The notes beneath the pieces are model-generated. The model was given only the letters and a program-made list of their open reading frames with translations. It searched no databases and was not told the origin of the DNA. From positions 613,771 through 677,770 of the forward strand of contig NZ_FOUK01000004.1 of NCBI RefSeq assembly GCF_900114845.1: DNA of 64,000 bases, given 5' to 3'. Origin of the DNA: Pimelobacter simplex (GTDB taxonomy: Bacteria; Actinomycetota; Actinomycetes; Propionibacteriales; Nocardioidaceae). Shown here in pieces: positions 50,982-60,800 of this stretch (positions are counted from its first letter, which is position 1; every line of letters begins with the position of its first letter). The position numbers were made by a program, and so were the translations under genes.

Positions 50982-51737
50982 ATGTCCAACCCCACCCCTG
51001 CCCGACTTCTGCCGCTGCTCGGCAAGAACCACCCGCTGACCGGCGAGCCGATCCGCGCGATCGGGTTCCGCCGCGACGGCCGCCCGATCTTCCCGATCAT
51101 GGGCGGCGACCCGTCCAACGACCCGCCCGAGCGCCCCGAGGACGTGCCGCAGGAGACGTGGGACGCGCTCGGCGACCCCGGCAAGACGGCGCTGGTCCGC
51201 GAGCGGTCCGCCCGCGTCCAGGCCGAGCGGGATCGCGACACGGCCGTCCGTGAGCGTGACGCCGCCCGGGCCAAGCCCGCCCCGCCGAAGCCCGCGGATC
51301 CCCCGAAGCCGGCCGACCCTCCGAAGCCCGGCGAGGCGCCCGACATCGCAGCGATCGTCCAGCAGGCCGTCTCCGCGGCGATCAAGCCGTTCCAGGACGC
51401 CGAGCAGCAGCGCACCGCCGAGGCCGCCGCCAACAAGGTCCGCGACGCGGTCCTCGAGGCCGCCAAGCCGCTGCTGCACGACCCGACCGACGCGCTCGCC
51501 AACGTCGACCTCACGACGATCGTGGACGCCGACGGTCGTGCCGACGTCGAGAAGGTCAAGGCCGCGCTCGACAAGGTCGTCGAGGCCAAGCCCCACCTCG
51601 CGAAGTCCACCACTCGCATCGCCCCCGTCGGCATCGGTGGAGGAGGCCCCATCGCCACTCCGGACGCCGACAAGGTCAAGGAGATCCTCGCGCAGATGCA
51701 GCTCACGGCCGGCGTCCGTACCGCCCCGACTGCCTGA
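50982..51737 (+). CDS. Scaffolding protein
   Basis: The 251-residue protein is Ala/Pro/Lys/Glu-rich with a coiled coil (RERSARVQAERDRDTAVRER), a PPKPADPPKPADPPKPGE linker and a C-terminal helical region. These are the features of actinophage capsid scaffolds, and it lies before the decoration and capsid genes. The ribosome site AGGAGG precedes the ATG. Confidence 0.8.
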   Translation: MSNPTPARLLPLLGKNHPLTGEPIRAIGFRRDGRPIFPIMGGDPSNDPPERPEDVPQETWDALGDPGKTALVRERSARVQAERDRDTAVRERDAARAKPAPPKPADPPKPADPPKPGEAPDIAAIVQQAVSAAIKPFQDAEQQRTAEAAANKVRDAVLEAAKPLLHDPTDALANVDLTTIVDADGRADVEKVKAALDKVVEAKPHLAKSTTRIAPVGIGGGGPIATPDADKVKEILAQMQLTAGVRTAPTA

Positions 51738-51825
51738 GCGACACCGAACCACCCGAAGGCGCAGGCGCGAGGCCGCAGCCCACGGGCATCACCCATCCGG
51801 ACACACCAACCGAAGGAGAAGCACC

Positions 51826-52152
51826 GTGTCCAACTTCGCGCCCAAGCGCACCACCTACAGCAACGGCGACACCCGCTGGCTGCGCAACATGCTCAAGGCC
51901 AGCACCCGCGGCGTCAGCGTCACGTTCGCCGACGTCGTCAAGGACGCCAACGGGCTCGTCAAGTCCGGGTCCCTGGTCGCCGGCAAGGGGCTCGTGCTCA
52001 ACGAGTACACCCACAAGGCCGGGGAGACGCACCTGATCTCCGTCGTCGACGGCGGTGACGTGGACCGGCGCTTCCTGCCGGCCGCTCTCACCCTCGCGCA
52101 GGAGAACGCGCTCAAGAACGTCAACTTCATCAACGGCGTCACGCCGGCCTGA
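51826..52152 (+). CDS. Head decoration-like protein
   Basis: The 108-residue protein (KRTTYSNGDTRWLRNMLKAS at its start) has a beta-rich fold with VKDANGLVKSGSLVAGKGLV, similar to head-decoration or small capsid-accessory proteins located immediately before the major capsid gene. AAGGAGAAG precedes GTG 51826. Confidence 0.7.
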   Translation: MSNFAPKRTTYSNGDTRWLRNMLKASTRGVSVTFADVVKDANGLVKSGSLVAGKGLVLNEYTHKAGETHLISVVDGGDVDRRFLPAALTLAQENALKNVNFINGVTPA

Positions 52153-52171
52153 CCCGAGAGGACCACCGATC

Positions 52172-53203
52172 ATGCAGCTCATCGATCTCGTCCCGGACCT
52201 GCGGCCCACGATCCTCGCGGCTCGCCAGCTCCAGGACGCACGCAACTCGCTGGCGCGGTTCTTCCCCGTGGTCAACGTGCCCAGCGTCACCTACCGTCTC
52301 GGTCGGCGCACTCGCAACGACCAGACCGTCCCGATCCGGGCGTTCGACGCGCCGGCGATCCCCATCCAGAAGCAGGGCATCATCGACGTGCGCGGTGACC
52401 TGCCCGCCGTCACCCCGCTGGTGAACCTGACGGAGGTCGACCTCAACCAGGAGTTCATCCTCGCGCAGCAGCTCGCCGGCCAGGCGGTCGACTGGCAGCC
52501 CGCCGTGACGTCGGCGGCCGGCCAGTGCGCGGCGACCGTGGACAACACCATGGAGGCGATGCGCGGCCAGCTCCTCTCGACCGGGATCATCTCCCTGGTC
52601 ACCGAGGACGGCACCACGCACAGCGTCGACTTCGGCATCCCGGGCGCCCAGATCATCACCGCTGGCGCCCCGCTCAACCCGGCCGACGGTGCGGCCGTGT
52701 GGAACGCCTACGCCGCGGCCCACGACGTCTACGCGGCGGTCGCCGGCGATGCCGCCGGCGTCGCAGTGACGACGCGCAAGGTCTACAGCCTGCTGGTCGC
52801 TGCGCTGCAGGTGGCGTTCCCGCAGGGCCCGGTCGGCGCCGACCAGGTCGCCGCCTACGCCGCCAACCGGAATCTCCCGGTGCCGGTGACCTACGACCGG
52901 CAGATGAAGGACGCTGCCGGCGCCCGGACGCGGTTCTTCGCCGAGGGCACCCTGGTGTTCCTGCCCAGCAACGACGACCCGGTCGGTCGCACCGAGCTCG
53001 GCATCACCCAGGAGGCCGTCCAGCAGGTCCAGCGGGTCCAGCCGAACGGCGGAACCGCGCTGTCCGCGGCCGAGGTCCCCGGCCTCACCATCGTGACGCT
53101 CGGCAACGACAACCCGGTCCAGCGTGCCGTCAAGGGCGCCGCGGTCGGGATGCCCGTCCTCCAGGACAACGACGCGATCGTGATCTGGAAGGGCCTCGTC
53201 TGA
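52172..53203 (+). CDS. Major capsid protein
   Basis: The 343-residue protein has the HK97-like capsid layout: an N-terminal arm (LIDLVPDLRPTILAARQLQD), DQTVPIRAFDAPAIPIQKQG, a spine helix with LNQEFILAQQLAGQAVD, a P-domain with MRGQLLSTGIISL and a C-terminal NDNPVQRAVKGAAVGMPVL. It lies after scaffold and decoration genes. GAGAGGA precedes ATG 52172. Confidence 0.85.
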   Translation: MQLIDLVPDLRPTILAARQLQDARNSLARFFPVVNVPSVTYRLGRRTRNDQTVPIRAFDAPAIPIQKQGIIDVRGDLPAVTPLVNLTEVDLNQEFILAQQLAGQAVDWQPAVTSAAGQCAATVDNTMEAMRGQLLSTGIISLVTEDGTTHSVDFGIPGAQIITAGAPLNPADGAAVWNAYAAAHDVYAAVAGDAAGVAVTTRKVYSLLVAALQVAFPQGPVGADQVAAYAANRNLPVPVTYDRQMKDAAGARTRFFAEGTLVFLPSNDDPVGRTELGITQEAVQQVQRVQPNGGTALSAAEVPGLTIVTLGNDNPVQRAVKGAAVGMPVLQDNDAIVIWKGLV

Positions 53204-53658
53204 TGGGCCGCAAGCTGAGCACCACAGTGCAGGTCGGCCCGTACATCTACGAGGCCGGGACCGACGAGGCCGACATCAAGGGCGCCGACACGATCGCCGC
53301 CGACGTGTGGGGCAGCGAGGTCGCCTCCACCGAGCCGGAGACTGGCGAGTTCGCGGTGGCGGAGGTCGCCGCGCTGCGCCAGCAGTACGACGCCCAGCTC
53401 GCCGAGCGCGACGACCGGATCGTCGACCTCGAGGTGGAGATCAAGGCCCTGACGGCGGAGATCGAGCAGCTCAAGGCGGAGGCACCCGACCCCGCCCCCG
53501 CGGCGCCCGCGGACTACTCGAGCCTCGACCTCGATGCGCTCAAGGCCGAGATCGACGGCCGCAACGAGGGACGCCCCGACGGCGACCGGATCAGCAAGCG
53601 AGGCAGCGTGGAGACCCTCGTCGCCGCGCTGATCGCTGACGACGAGGCTCAGGGCTGA
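53203..53658 (+). CDS. Head protein with coiled coil and C-terminal SAP-like motif
   Basis: The 151-residue protein has a middle coiled coil (VAALRQQYDAQLAERDDRIV, IKALTAEIEQLKAEAPD) and a C-terminal YSSLDLDALKAEIDGRNEGR followed by RGSVETLVAALIADDE, a SAP/HeH-like helix pair. It starts at ATG 53203, overlapping the capsid stop. Probably a structural accessory or head-completion protein. Confidence 0.65.
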   Translation: MGRKLSTTVQVGPYIYEAGTDEADIKGADTIAADVWGSEVASTEPETGEFAVAEVAALRQQYDAQLAERDDRIVDLEVEIKALTAEIEQLKAEAPDPAPAAPADYSSLDLDALKAEIDGRNEGRPDGDRISKRGSVETLVAALIADDEAQG

Positions 53659-54026
53659 TGAACAACCCGGCGAGCGCCCCGATCCCCGGCTACACCGGCT
53701 CAGCCGACGACGAGCTCCAGCAGTACTGGCTCGATGTCGCCTGGCGCCAGCTGCAGCGCGAGGATCGGGGCCTCGTCGGTCGCATCGAAGCAGGGCAGAT
53801 CGACGCCACGACCGTGGCTGACGTCGTCACCGCGGCAGCGCGCCGGGTCCTGCGCAACCCCGAGGGCCGCGAGTCCGAGTCCGGCTCGATCGACGACTAC
53901 CAGGAAGCCTGGAAGAAGGCCGACGCCACCGAGGACATCTACTTCACCGCGGCCGAGCTCCGACGCCTCCAGTCCGCAGACGCGGCCGTGCTCAACGGCT
54001 GGTCCGGCTCGATCAAGTACTGCTGA
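53658..54026 (+). CDS. Gp19/Gp15/Gp42-like head-tail connector
   Basis: The 122-residue protein contains QYWLDVAWRQLQREDRGLVG and DATEDIYFTAAELRRLQSAD, the pattern of the phage Gp19/Gp15/Gp42 connector family. It lies right after the capsid genes, at the head completion position. Confidence 0.8.
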   Translation: MNNPASAPIPGYTGSADDELQQYWLDVAWRQLQREDRGLVGRIEAGQIDATTVADVVTAAARRVLRNPEGRESESGSIDDYQEAWKKADATEDIYFTAAELRRLQSADAAVLNGWSGSIKYC

Positions 54027-54457
54027 TGGACGCCGCGGGGCTCCCGGCGCGGCTGGCCGCACGGCTTGCTCGCGGCCGGGCGATGGCCGAGGCTCGGATG
54101 ACGTCCCGCTGCGCCGTCATGCGCAAGACGGGCTACACCGAGCAGGACGAGGAGACCGGGCTCGAGGTCCCCGTCTGGGCGGCCATCCACGTCGATCTCC
54201 CATTGCGTCTCGCCGGAGTGCCCCGCGGCGCCGCGACCCACCGCACCGTCAACGTCGGCGGCGTCGACATCGAGGTCCCCGTCCGCACCGCCAACCACCC
54301 CCACGACACCGCCGACCTGCACGACGGCGACCTGCTCGACATCTACGCCGGCGAGACCCCGGTCGTCTGCCAGATCCTCGAGTCGACCGGCCAGGACCAG
54401 GCCACGGCCCGTCGGATGCTCGTGTTCGTCGTCGATCGCCCCGAGGAGTGGACCTGA
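54026..54457 (+). CDS. DUF6093-like head-tail adaptor
   Basis: The 143-residue protein has a basic N-terminal helix (LPARLAARLARGRAMAEARM), a beta-rich middle (VWAAIHVDLPLRLAGVP) and VCQILESTGQDQATARRMLV. It matches the DUF6093/head-closure position and layout in actinophages, right after the connector. Its stop overlaps the next ATG. Confidence 0.7.
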   Translation: MDAAGLPARLAARLARGRAMAEARMTSRCAVMRKTGYTEQDEETGLEVPVWAAIHVDLPLRLAGVPRGAATHRTVNVGGVDIEVPVRTANHPHDTADLHDGDLLDIYAGETPVVCQILESTGQDQATARRMLVFVVDRPEEWT

Positions 54458-54846
54458 TGCGAGTACGTGTTGAGCACGACATCCACGACCTCGTCAACGA
54501 CATGGCGGGCACGGCACGCACGCTGGGTCGCGAGGCGAGCAAGCTGGTCCGCAAGACCATCCGCGAGGGCAATCGCCGCACCATCCCGATCGCGCGCGAG
54601 TCTGCCGGCGCTCACGGCAAGCACTACCCCAGCGCGTTCACCGCGGAGATGCTCAGCCCCCTGGAAGGCGAGTACGGCCCTGAGTCGGACCGTGCGCAGG
54701 GCGACATGTCGTTCAACTTCGGCTCGCGCAACCAGCCGCCGCACCTCGACATCGAGAAGGGCTGGGACCTGCAGGAGCCGGAGTTCGTCAGGGACATCGG
54801 GAAGATGATGGACCAGCTCTCGTTCACCTCTGGTGGTGAGCGATGA
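54457..54846 (+). CDS. HK97 gp10-like tail/neck protein
   Basis: The 129-residue protein (DLVNDMAGTARTLGREASKL then VRKTIREGNRRTIPIARESA) matches the HK97 gp10-like neck-to-tail family by order and predicted fold. It ends FVRDIGKMMDQLSFTSGGER. Confidence 0.7.
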   Translation: MRVRVEHDIHDLVNDMAGTARTLGREASKLVRKTIREGNRRTIPIARESAGAHGKHYPSAFTAEMLSPLEGEYGPESDRAQGDMSFNFGSRNQPPHLDIEKGWDLQEPEFVRDIGKMMDQLSFTSGGER

Positions 54847-55271
54847 CGAGCGCTCCCGTGGTCGACGAGCGCGTCCACCGAGACGTCATCGTCGGGCTCC
54901 TGACCGCAGCCGGTCTGGTCGACAGCGCCGCGAAGCCGATCGTCTTCGACTACGGCAACGTCCCCGGCGCCGACGGCAACGCCGGCACGCTGCCCCCGAT
55001 CCACCTCCTGCTGACCGTCGAGCGCCGCGCCGCCGGGGTCTTCCGAGCTGGTCGCGCGGGCGTCTCCGGCTGGCGCATCACCCTGCGCGGCGTCGGCCGC
55101 ACCGTGGACGAGGCCCGCTGGGCGCTGAACAAGGCAACCGGGGCCCTCGACGAGCAGAACCTTCTGATCGGCGGGAAGACCTCGACGCCGGTCACCTTCA
55201 ACATCAGCCAGGCCATCAGCAAGGACGACGGCCGGTTCTCCGGGCTCGTCGCCTGGACCTACGCCCTCTGA
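54843..55271 (+). CDS. Tail terminator-like protein
   Basis: The 142-residue protein has an N-terminal helix, LPPIHLLLTVERRAAGVFRA, SGWRITLRGVGRTVDEARWA and a last strand with WTYAL, a fold and position typical of tail terminators. ATG 54843 overlaps the previous stop. Confidence 0.7.
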   Translation: MTSAPVVDERVHRDVIVGLLTAAGLVDSAAKPIVFDYGNVPGADGNAGTLPPIHLLLTVERRAAGVFRAGRAGVSGWRITLRGVGRTVDEARWALNKATGALDEQNLLIGGKTSTPVTFNISQAISKDDGRFSGLVAWTYAL

Positions 55272-55380
55272 CCTCCCGGGAGCCTCGCCGGGTGCACATC
55301 GGCCGCGGCCGGCATTCCCGCCGTCGCGGTGCGGACGGCAGACCAAGTGGGGCGTCCACCCGACCACGAAGGAGCCACCC

Positions 55381-55656
55381 ATGTCCGATCTCGTCCGCGT
55401 CCGTGTCGGCGACCGCGAGTACAACGCCGGTCGCGCTGACGCCGAGCGCCGAGGCCTGACCATCCTCGACGAGCCCACGCACACCCGCTCCGGCAACCCC
55501 CGCCCCGAGACCCGGGCCGGCGGGCGGCCGGTCAAGCCCAAGACGTCCGTCGCCAAGAAGGTGGCGGCGAAGAAGGCGGCGTCGGCTGCGTCGTCCGCCC
55601 CGGCTGCGTCGACCGGCGACAGCTCGACCACCAACCCGCCTTCCCAGGAGGACTGA
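55381..55656 (+). CDS. Small Lys/Ala/Ser-rich tail-region protein
   Basis: The 91-residue protein has an ordered first half (DLVRVRVGDREYNAGRADAE) and a disordered AKKVAAKKAASAASSAPAAS tail. Similar short proteins stand between the tail terminator and the major tail protein in actinophages. AAGGAGCC lies upstream; the 109 bases before it show no gene. Confidence 0.6.
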   Translation: MSDLVRVRVGDREYNAGRADAERRGLTILDEPTHTRSGNPRPETRAGGRPVKPKTSVAKKVAAKKAASAASSAPAASTGDSSTTNPPSQED

Positions 55657-55657
55657 C

Positions 55658-56182
55658 ATGACCGTCACCATGCCCGAGACCCAGAAGTCCCAGGGGTACT
55701 CCCGGCTCGTGGTGCTCGACACCGCGACCAACCTCGCCGCCATCCCGCTCACCGGCGTCACCGCGGGCGAGATCCTCACCTGCCACCTCTACGGCGACTT
55801 CGTCTCCGAGGGCGGCGAGAACGTCGGCGAGGGCCCGCGCAAGATGTGCAGCCGCAAGGTGCCCCAGGAGTTCGGCAACACGACCGACACCATCACCGAC
55901 CTGCAGTACTCCCACCTCCCGCAGGAGGACGACGCCGCCCCCGGCAACGAGGCGCGCACGCTCATGACACCGGGCACGACCAAGATCCTGCTCGAGTTCC
56001 AGGGCATGGACGGCACGGGCTCCACCTTCGCGGCCGGCGACTCCTACATCGCCCACAAGGTCAAGCTCGGCCGCCAGCGCCGCGGCCGCACCGGCGAGGG
56101 GGAGTTCGACCAGTTCGCGATCACGCAGTCCGTGATCTACGCCGACGGCGGCGAGCCCATCAACGGCGTCGTCGCGGCCTGA
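55658..56182 (+). CDS. Major tail protein
   Basis: The 174-residue protein is beta-rich (YSRLVVLDTATNLAAIPLTG, ILTCHLYGDFVSEGGENVGE, EFDQFAITQSVIYADGGEPI). Its place between tail terminator and tail chaperones and the following terminator identify it as the tail tube subunit. ATG 55658 is preceded by GGAGGAC. Confidence 0.82.
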   Translation: MTVTMPETQKSQGYSRLVVLDTATNLAAIPLTGVTAGEILTCHLYGDFVSEGGENVGEGPRKMCSRKVPQEFGNTTDTITDLQYSHLPQEDDAAPGNEARTLMTPGTTKILLEFQGMDGTGSTFAAGDSYIAHKVKLGRQRRGRTGEGEFDQFAITQSVIYADGGEPINGVVAA

Positions 56183-56194
56183 CCCACCCAAGAC

Positions 56195-56229
56195 GGCCCC
56201 GTCCGCGCTGCCGAGTCGCGGACGGGGCC
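56195..56229 (+). terminator. Terminator after the major tail protein
   Basis: GGCCCCGTCCGCG (56195-56207) pairs perfectly with 56217-56229 as a 13-bp stem and 9-base loop. It follows the stop by 12 bases, and would reduce transcription of the chaperone genes relative to the tail protein. Confidence 0.75.
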
Positions 56230-56258
56230 ACTCGGCAACCACCCGGCAGGAGAACCCC

Positions 56259-56888
56259 ATGCCCAAGACCCTCGCGGAGCTGCGTGCCGAGAAGGCCGCC
56301 AAGCTTCCCACCCGCTCTGTTCGCCTGTGCCTCAACCTGGAGCTCGTCGAGAAGGTCCAGCGCCTCAGCTCGGAGAAGGCCGACCTCATCATCAACGCCA
56401 CCGCCACCGCCGGCCAGGGCGACGAGGACCGCGAGGCCAAGGCCCGCGTCCGCAAGTCCGCCGAGCGCGCCGAGCCCGAGATGCCGCCGCGGGTGGCCGA
56501 GATCGACGCCGAGCTGACCGCGCTGTGGGACCAGATGCGCGACTACGAGGGCGACCTGCAGCTCAACGGTGTCGACGGCGCCGCCTGGCAGGCGTACAAG
56601 GACGACCATCCCCCGCGTGAGGGCAACATCTCCGACACCCGCAACGGCAACGGCGTGGTCAACACCACCGACCTCATGGCCGACCTCGGCGACTGGGCAG
56701 TCTCGTGGAACGACGAGAAGCTCACCGAGGGCGACTGGTCCGGCTGGCTCTCCAAGCGGATCGCGCCGGCAGACATGACCGACCTCGTGCGCCGCGTCGT
56801 GGAGATGCAGGAGTTCAAGGTCACCGTTCCCCCAAAAGCCCTGAGCGGCTCGCCCTCGACCCTCTCGGCCGAGAGCGCAGACGCCTAG
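56259..56888 (+). CDS. Tail assembly chaperone G
   Basis: The 209-residue protein (LAELRAEKAAKLPTRSVRLC then LNLELVEKVQRLSSEKADLI) is the zero-frame product of the tail chaperone pair. It guides assembly of the tail around the tape measure. Near its end it runs through GTT CCC CCA AAA GCC, where the heptamer CCCAAAA (56831-56837) allows a -1 slip into the T frame. CAGGAGA precedes ATG 56259. Confidence 0.85.
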   Translation: MPKTLAELRAEKAAKLPTRSVRLCLNLELVEKVQRLSSEKADLIINATATAGQGDEDREAKARVRKSAERAEPEMPPRVAEIDAELTALWDQMRDYEGDLQLNGVDGAAWQAYKDDHPPREGNISDTRNGNGVVNTTDLMADLGDWAVSWNDEKLTEGDWSGWLSKRIAPADMTDLVRRVVEMQEFKVTVPPKALSGSPSTLSAESADA

Positions 56889-57358
56889 CCTTCGATCTCG
56901 GCGTCTCCGAACGGCGCCTCAACGGCTGGGAACCGGCCGAGCACCACGAGCACTACGACGCCGAGGGCAACCTCACCGGCTACACAGTCATCCACCGCGA
57001 GGCGGAGTGGACCGAGGCCGAGGTCACGAAGATGGTCGAGCTGCGGATCTACGAGGCCGGCGTCTGCTCAGGCTGCGGCTACCACAAGTCCCTGACCGGG
57101 GACCTGGACAACCACTTCGCGATCGAGGTCGAGCACTGCAATGTGTGCGCCGGCGTAGCCAAGAACGACCGCATCCAGCAGGCCGCCGACCGGAAGGCCC
57201 TCAAGGCGATGGGCGACGAGGACAAGATCCCGCCCACCCGCAAGCGCCCCGGCGACGGGCGCCACGTGATGGTCCAGTTCCGCGGCCGCAAGACCGCCAC
57301 GGCCGAGCACGCTGAACCGCCGGAGCCGGGCTCGGCGAGCCAGTCACTGCAGGGCTGA
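56259..57358 (+). CDS. Tail assembly chaperone GT, -1 frameshift fusion
   Basis: After slipping at CCCAAAA the ribosome would read 193 residues of G followed by 173 residues of T (SPERLALDPLGRERRRLAFD at the junction), giving a protein of about 366 residues. T has the segment GVCSGCGYHKSLTGDLDNHF and EHCNVCAG, i.e. two CxxC pairs that may bind zinc. T has no good start of its own, and G/GT frameshifting is conserved in long-tailed phages. A 14-base palindrome (56862-56875) lies 24 bases downstream and might act as a stimulatory element. Confidence 0.85.
56831..56837 (+). promoter_or_regulatory. -1 programmed frameshift site CCCAAAA
   Basis: The heptamer is of the X XXY YYZ form in the G frame (C CCA AAA), the classical pattern for a two-tRNA -1 slip. 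It sits between the end of G and the start of the T frame, which remains open to 57358. Confidence 0.85.
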
Positions 57359-57760
57359 GGACCCGACGGCCTTGCACTCGGCAGCCATGTTGTCGAGCGC
57401 GTCGAGGTACTCGCCCTGCCTGTCGAGGACATCGTCGACACCCTCGCCTCCGTACTCGTTGGCTGCTGCCGACGCGATCCTGAGGAGGGCGGCGCGCGTC
57501 TCGGGGTCAGACGATCCCGCCAGGGTGGTCAGGTAGGCGGCGAACTGCTCCTGGTCGGCTTCGCTGTCGCCGTACTTCGATACCTGCTGCTCCAGCAGCC
57601 TGCACGCGTCCAGCATGTCGAGGACGACCGTCGGCGTCTCGCTGGGAGCCCCGGTGTTCGCCGGCTCGCTCGACACCTCGGGCTCCTCGTCGCCTCCGCA
57701 CGAGGCGAGCGACACGGCAAGCAGCAGTCCCGTCAGCGCCCCGAGAGCCTTCCTGATCAT
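57344..57760 (-). CDS. Minus-strand lipoprotein (moron-like)
   Basis: The 138-residue protein has a signal peptide (RKALGALTGLLLAVSLAS) ending in a lipobox (SLASC), followed by a short acidic/Thr linker (EVSSEPANTGAPSETPTVVL) and a small helical domain (MLDACRLLEQQVSKYGDSEA and EYLDALDNMAAECKAVGS). It is transcribed against the tail operon and lies between GT and the tape measure, where morons often insert. A surface lipoprotein expressed in the lysogen could block superinfection. That is inference. Confidence 0.75.
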   Translation of the reverse strand: MIRKALGALTGLLLAVSLASCGGDEEPEVSSEPANTGAPSETPTVVLDMLDACRLLEQQVSKYGDSEADQEQFAAYLTTLAGSSDPETRAALLRIASAAANEYGGEGVDDVLDRQGEYLDALDNMAAECKAVGSSALQ

Positions 57761-57833
57761 GCCCGGAGCGTAATCGACCAGCGCGTCTTCTGGTGCCCCT
57801 TCTCCGACAACCCCGAGCCGAAGGAGGGACCAG

Positions 57834-60800
57834 ATGGCCGTTCGCCGTGAGTCGGTCCGCGTCTCCGCCGAAGACGCCGGCTTCACCACCACGATGGCGA
57901 AGATGACCACCGCTGCCGCGGTGTTCGGCAGCACGCTCGACCACGTTGACGGCTCCGGGATGCGGGTCAAGCAGACCCTCCCGCAAGTCTCCGACGGGGT
58001 CGAGGGCGTCGGCCGCTCTGCCCGGAAGTCGGGCCCGGAGATCGACCGGCTCTCGGGTCGGGTGCGGATTCTCGCTGACGTCATGGCGATCCTCGGTCCC
58101 TCAGCGGTCCCGATCGCCGGCATCGCGGTGCCGGCCGTGACCGGGCTCGCCTCCCAGCTCGGCTTCGCTGCCATCGCAGGCGTCTCGTTCGTCGGCGCGA
58201 TGCAGGGTGTGGGCGACGCCCTCAAGGCCGTCGAGACGGCCCGCCTGGAGCCGACCGCCGCGAACCTCGAGAAGGCCGAAGCGGCGATGTCCAACATCGG
58301 CCCGGACGCCCGCAAGTTCGTCACCGAGTTCCAGAAACTCCGACCTGTGCTGCGCGAGATGCGCGACTCCGCCGCCGCGGGCTGGTTCCCCGGCCTGACC
58401 GAGGCCCTCGACGACCTCGAGCGGCTGGCCCCCAAGCTCGGCGACATCTCCCAGGCCATCGGAGAGCGAGGCGGGTCCCTCATCGCCGAGGGCGCCGACC
58501 AGCTCGCCGGCCCGGAGTGGGAGGAGTTCTGGGACTTCGTCGAGCACAACGCCCCCGACGCCATCGACGACCTCTTCCGCACCCTCGGCAACCTCACCAA
58601 GGGCCTCGCCGAGCTGTGGATGGCCTTCGACCCCACCAACGACAAGTTCGGCGAGTGGCTGCTGGAGCAGTCCCGCGACTTCGCGAAGTGGTCCGAGGAG
58701 CTGTCCGGCACCAACGGCTACCGCGAGTTCATCGACTACATCGACACCAACGGCCCCCGGGTCGCGGACGCCGCAGGGGCGCTCGCGGACGCGATCTTGC
58801 AGATCATCGAGGCCGTCGCCCCGCTCGGCGGCCCGTCGCTGAAGATCATCGAGCTATTCGGCGATGCCGTGTCGGCGATCGCCGACAGCGACCTCGGGAC
58901 CCCGATCCTTGCCGGCGTCGCCGCGCTCGCGCTCTACTCCCGCGGCCTGCAGGCGGCCGCCGCGCTGCAGACCAAGCTCTACGGCGGGACGGCCTCCCAG
59001 CGCCTGGCCCAGCAGGGCGTACTTGGGTTCACCAAGACCGCCGCGCGCGATGCCAAGGCCGCCATCCCCTCGATGTCGAAGTTTGGCACCGTGGCCTACC
59101 GCATGGGCCAGTCCTCCAAGCACGCCTCCGAGCAGACCCTCGCGGCCCGCAAGGAGGTTCGGGCCTTCTCCGCCGAGGCCGCCAAGGGCGCCGCCCCCGT
59201 CGCCGGCCTCGCCCTCGCGGGCACCGGGCTCGCTGACAACCTCGGCGTCGCCAACACCGTCTCCCTCGGCCTCCTGGGCACCCTCGGCGGCCCCTGGGGC
59301 GTCGCCGTCGGCGCAGCAGCCGGCGGGATCATGGACCTCGACAACGCCACGGTCGGCTTCTCCGACACCGTCGACAAGGTCCAGAAGCAGATCTCCGAGG
59401 GCCAGTTCAGCAAGGCCGCCGACGAGCTCGCCCAGCTCAAGGAGCAGGCCAAGGACAGCAACGAGATCTCCAGCATCGGCGACGCCCTGGACGACGTCGG
59501 CAAGGGCCTCGAGCGCGTCTTCACCGGCGACTTCGGCTTCCTGTTCGGCAAGGACGAGGAGAAGATCCGCCAGCTCGCCGACAGCCTGCGCGACGCCGAA
59601 GACGCCGCCTCCGACCAGATCGCCTTCGACGCACTCGCCGAGCGGTACGGCACCGCAGGCGAGAAGGCCGCCGCCGCAGCCCACCAAACAGAGCGGCTCC
59701 AGCAGGCCATCACCAACCTCAACGCAGTCGTCGACAAGCAGGCCGCCTGGATCGCCTACCAGGCTGCGATCGACAACGTCACGGAGTCGATCAAGCAGAA
59801 CGGAGAGGGCCTCAACCCGGACCTGGCTGGCGGCCGCGAGAACCTGACCAATCTCCATGACCTGATCGCGGCAACAGAGCAGTACTCCGAGCAGCTCTCC
59901 GGCCTCCAGCGGGTGAAGTTCCTCAAGGGTGCTCTTGCTGACTTCGACGCGGCCGTCGAGAAGGCCGGCGGAGCCACGAAGGCCACGCGGGACCTGCGCG
60001 ACGTTCTCCGCGACCTGCTCAAGGCCACGAAGATCGACATCGACACCGGCGACGTCAAGAAGGCCCGCGAGCAGGTGATCGGTCTCGAGGATCTTCTCGG
60101 CAACCTCGACGGCTCCAACACCAAGCCGAACGTGGACGCCAACATCAACCCCTTCATCGGGAAGATCTCCACGGTCGACGGCCGCCTGGTCAGCACCACG
60201 AACAAGGGCGCCCGCCCGCACGTGACGCTCACCGGCATCGCCGAAGCGAAGGCCCAGCTCGATGCGATCACCGCCGCGCGCACCGCCTGGGTCCGCATCC
60301 AGACCATCTTCGGCGGCAAGGGGTCGGCCGACGGTTCCACGGTGCCCAAGGACGGCGGGCCCTACGCCGACCGCTACCCGTACATGCTGGCGCCTGGCGA
60401 AGAGGTCACCTCCAACCGCGACGGCCAGGCCGACACCTTCCGGTCCGAGCTGAAGGACATCAACCGCGGCATGTCGCGCCGCGAGGTCGCCGAGCGGATG
60501 ATGGCCCGCGGCCTCGCCGGTGGCGGCACGGCCGGGCGCAACCCGTCGTGGTCCTCGGCCCTCGCGCCACTCGGACAGAGTGGCGGCGGGAGGAACCCGA
60601 CGTGGCTGCCGGACGGCATGAAGGCCATCGAGGTCATCCAGTACGAGCTGCCCAACTCGCTCAAGGGCCTGAACCGGGCACTCAAGCGGTCCGAGAAGGC
60701 GGTCGACGATGAGACTGAGGCCCGCGACCGCGTCATCGACAAGATGGACTCGATCCGCGACGCAGCGAGCGACCGCGTCCGCTCAGATCTGTTCCCCAAC

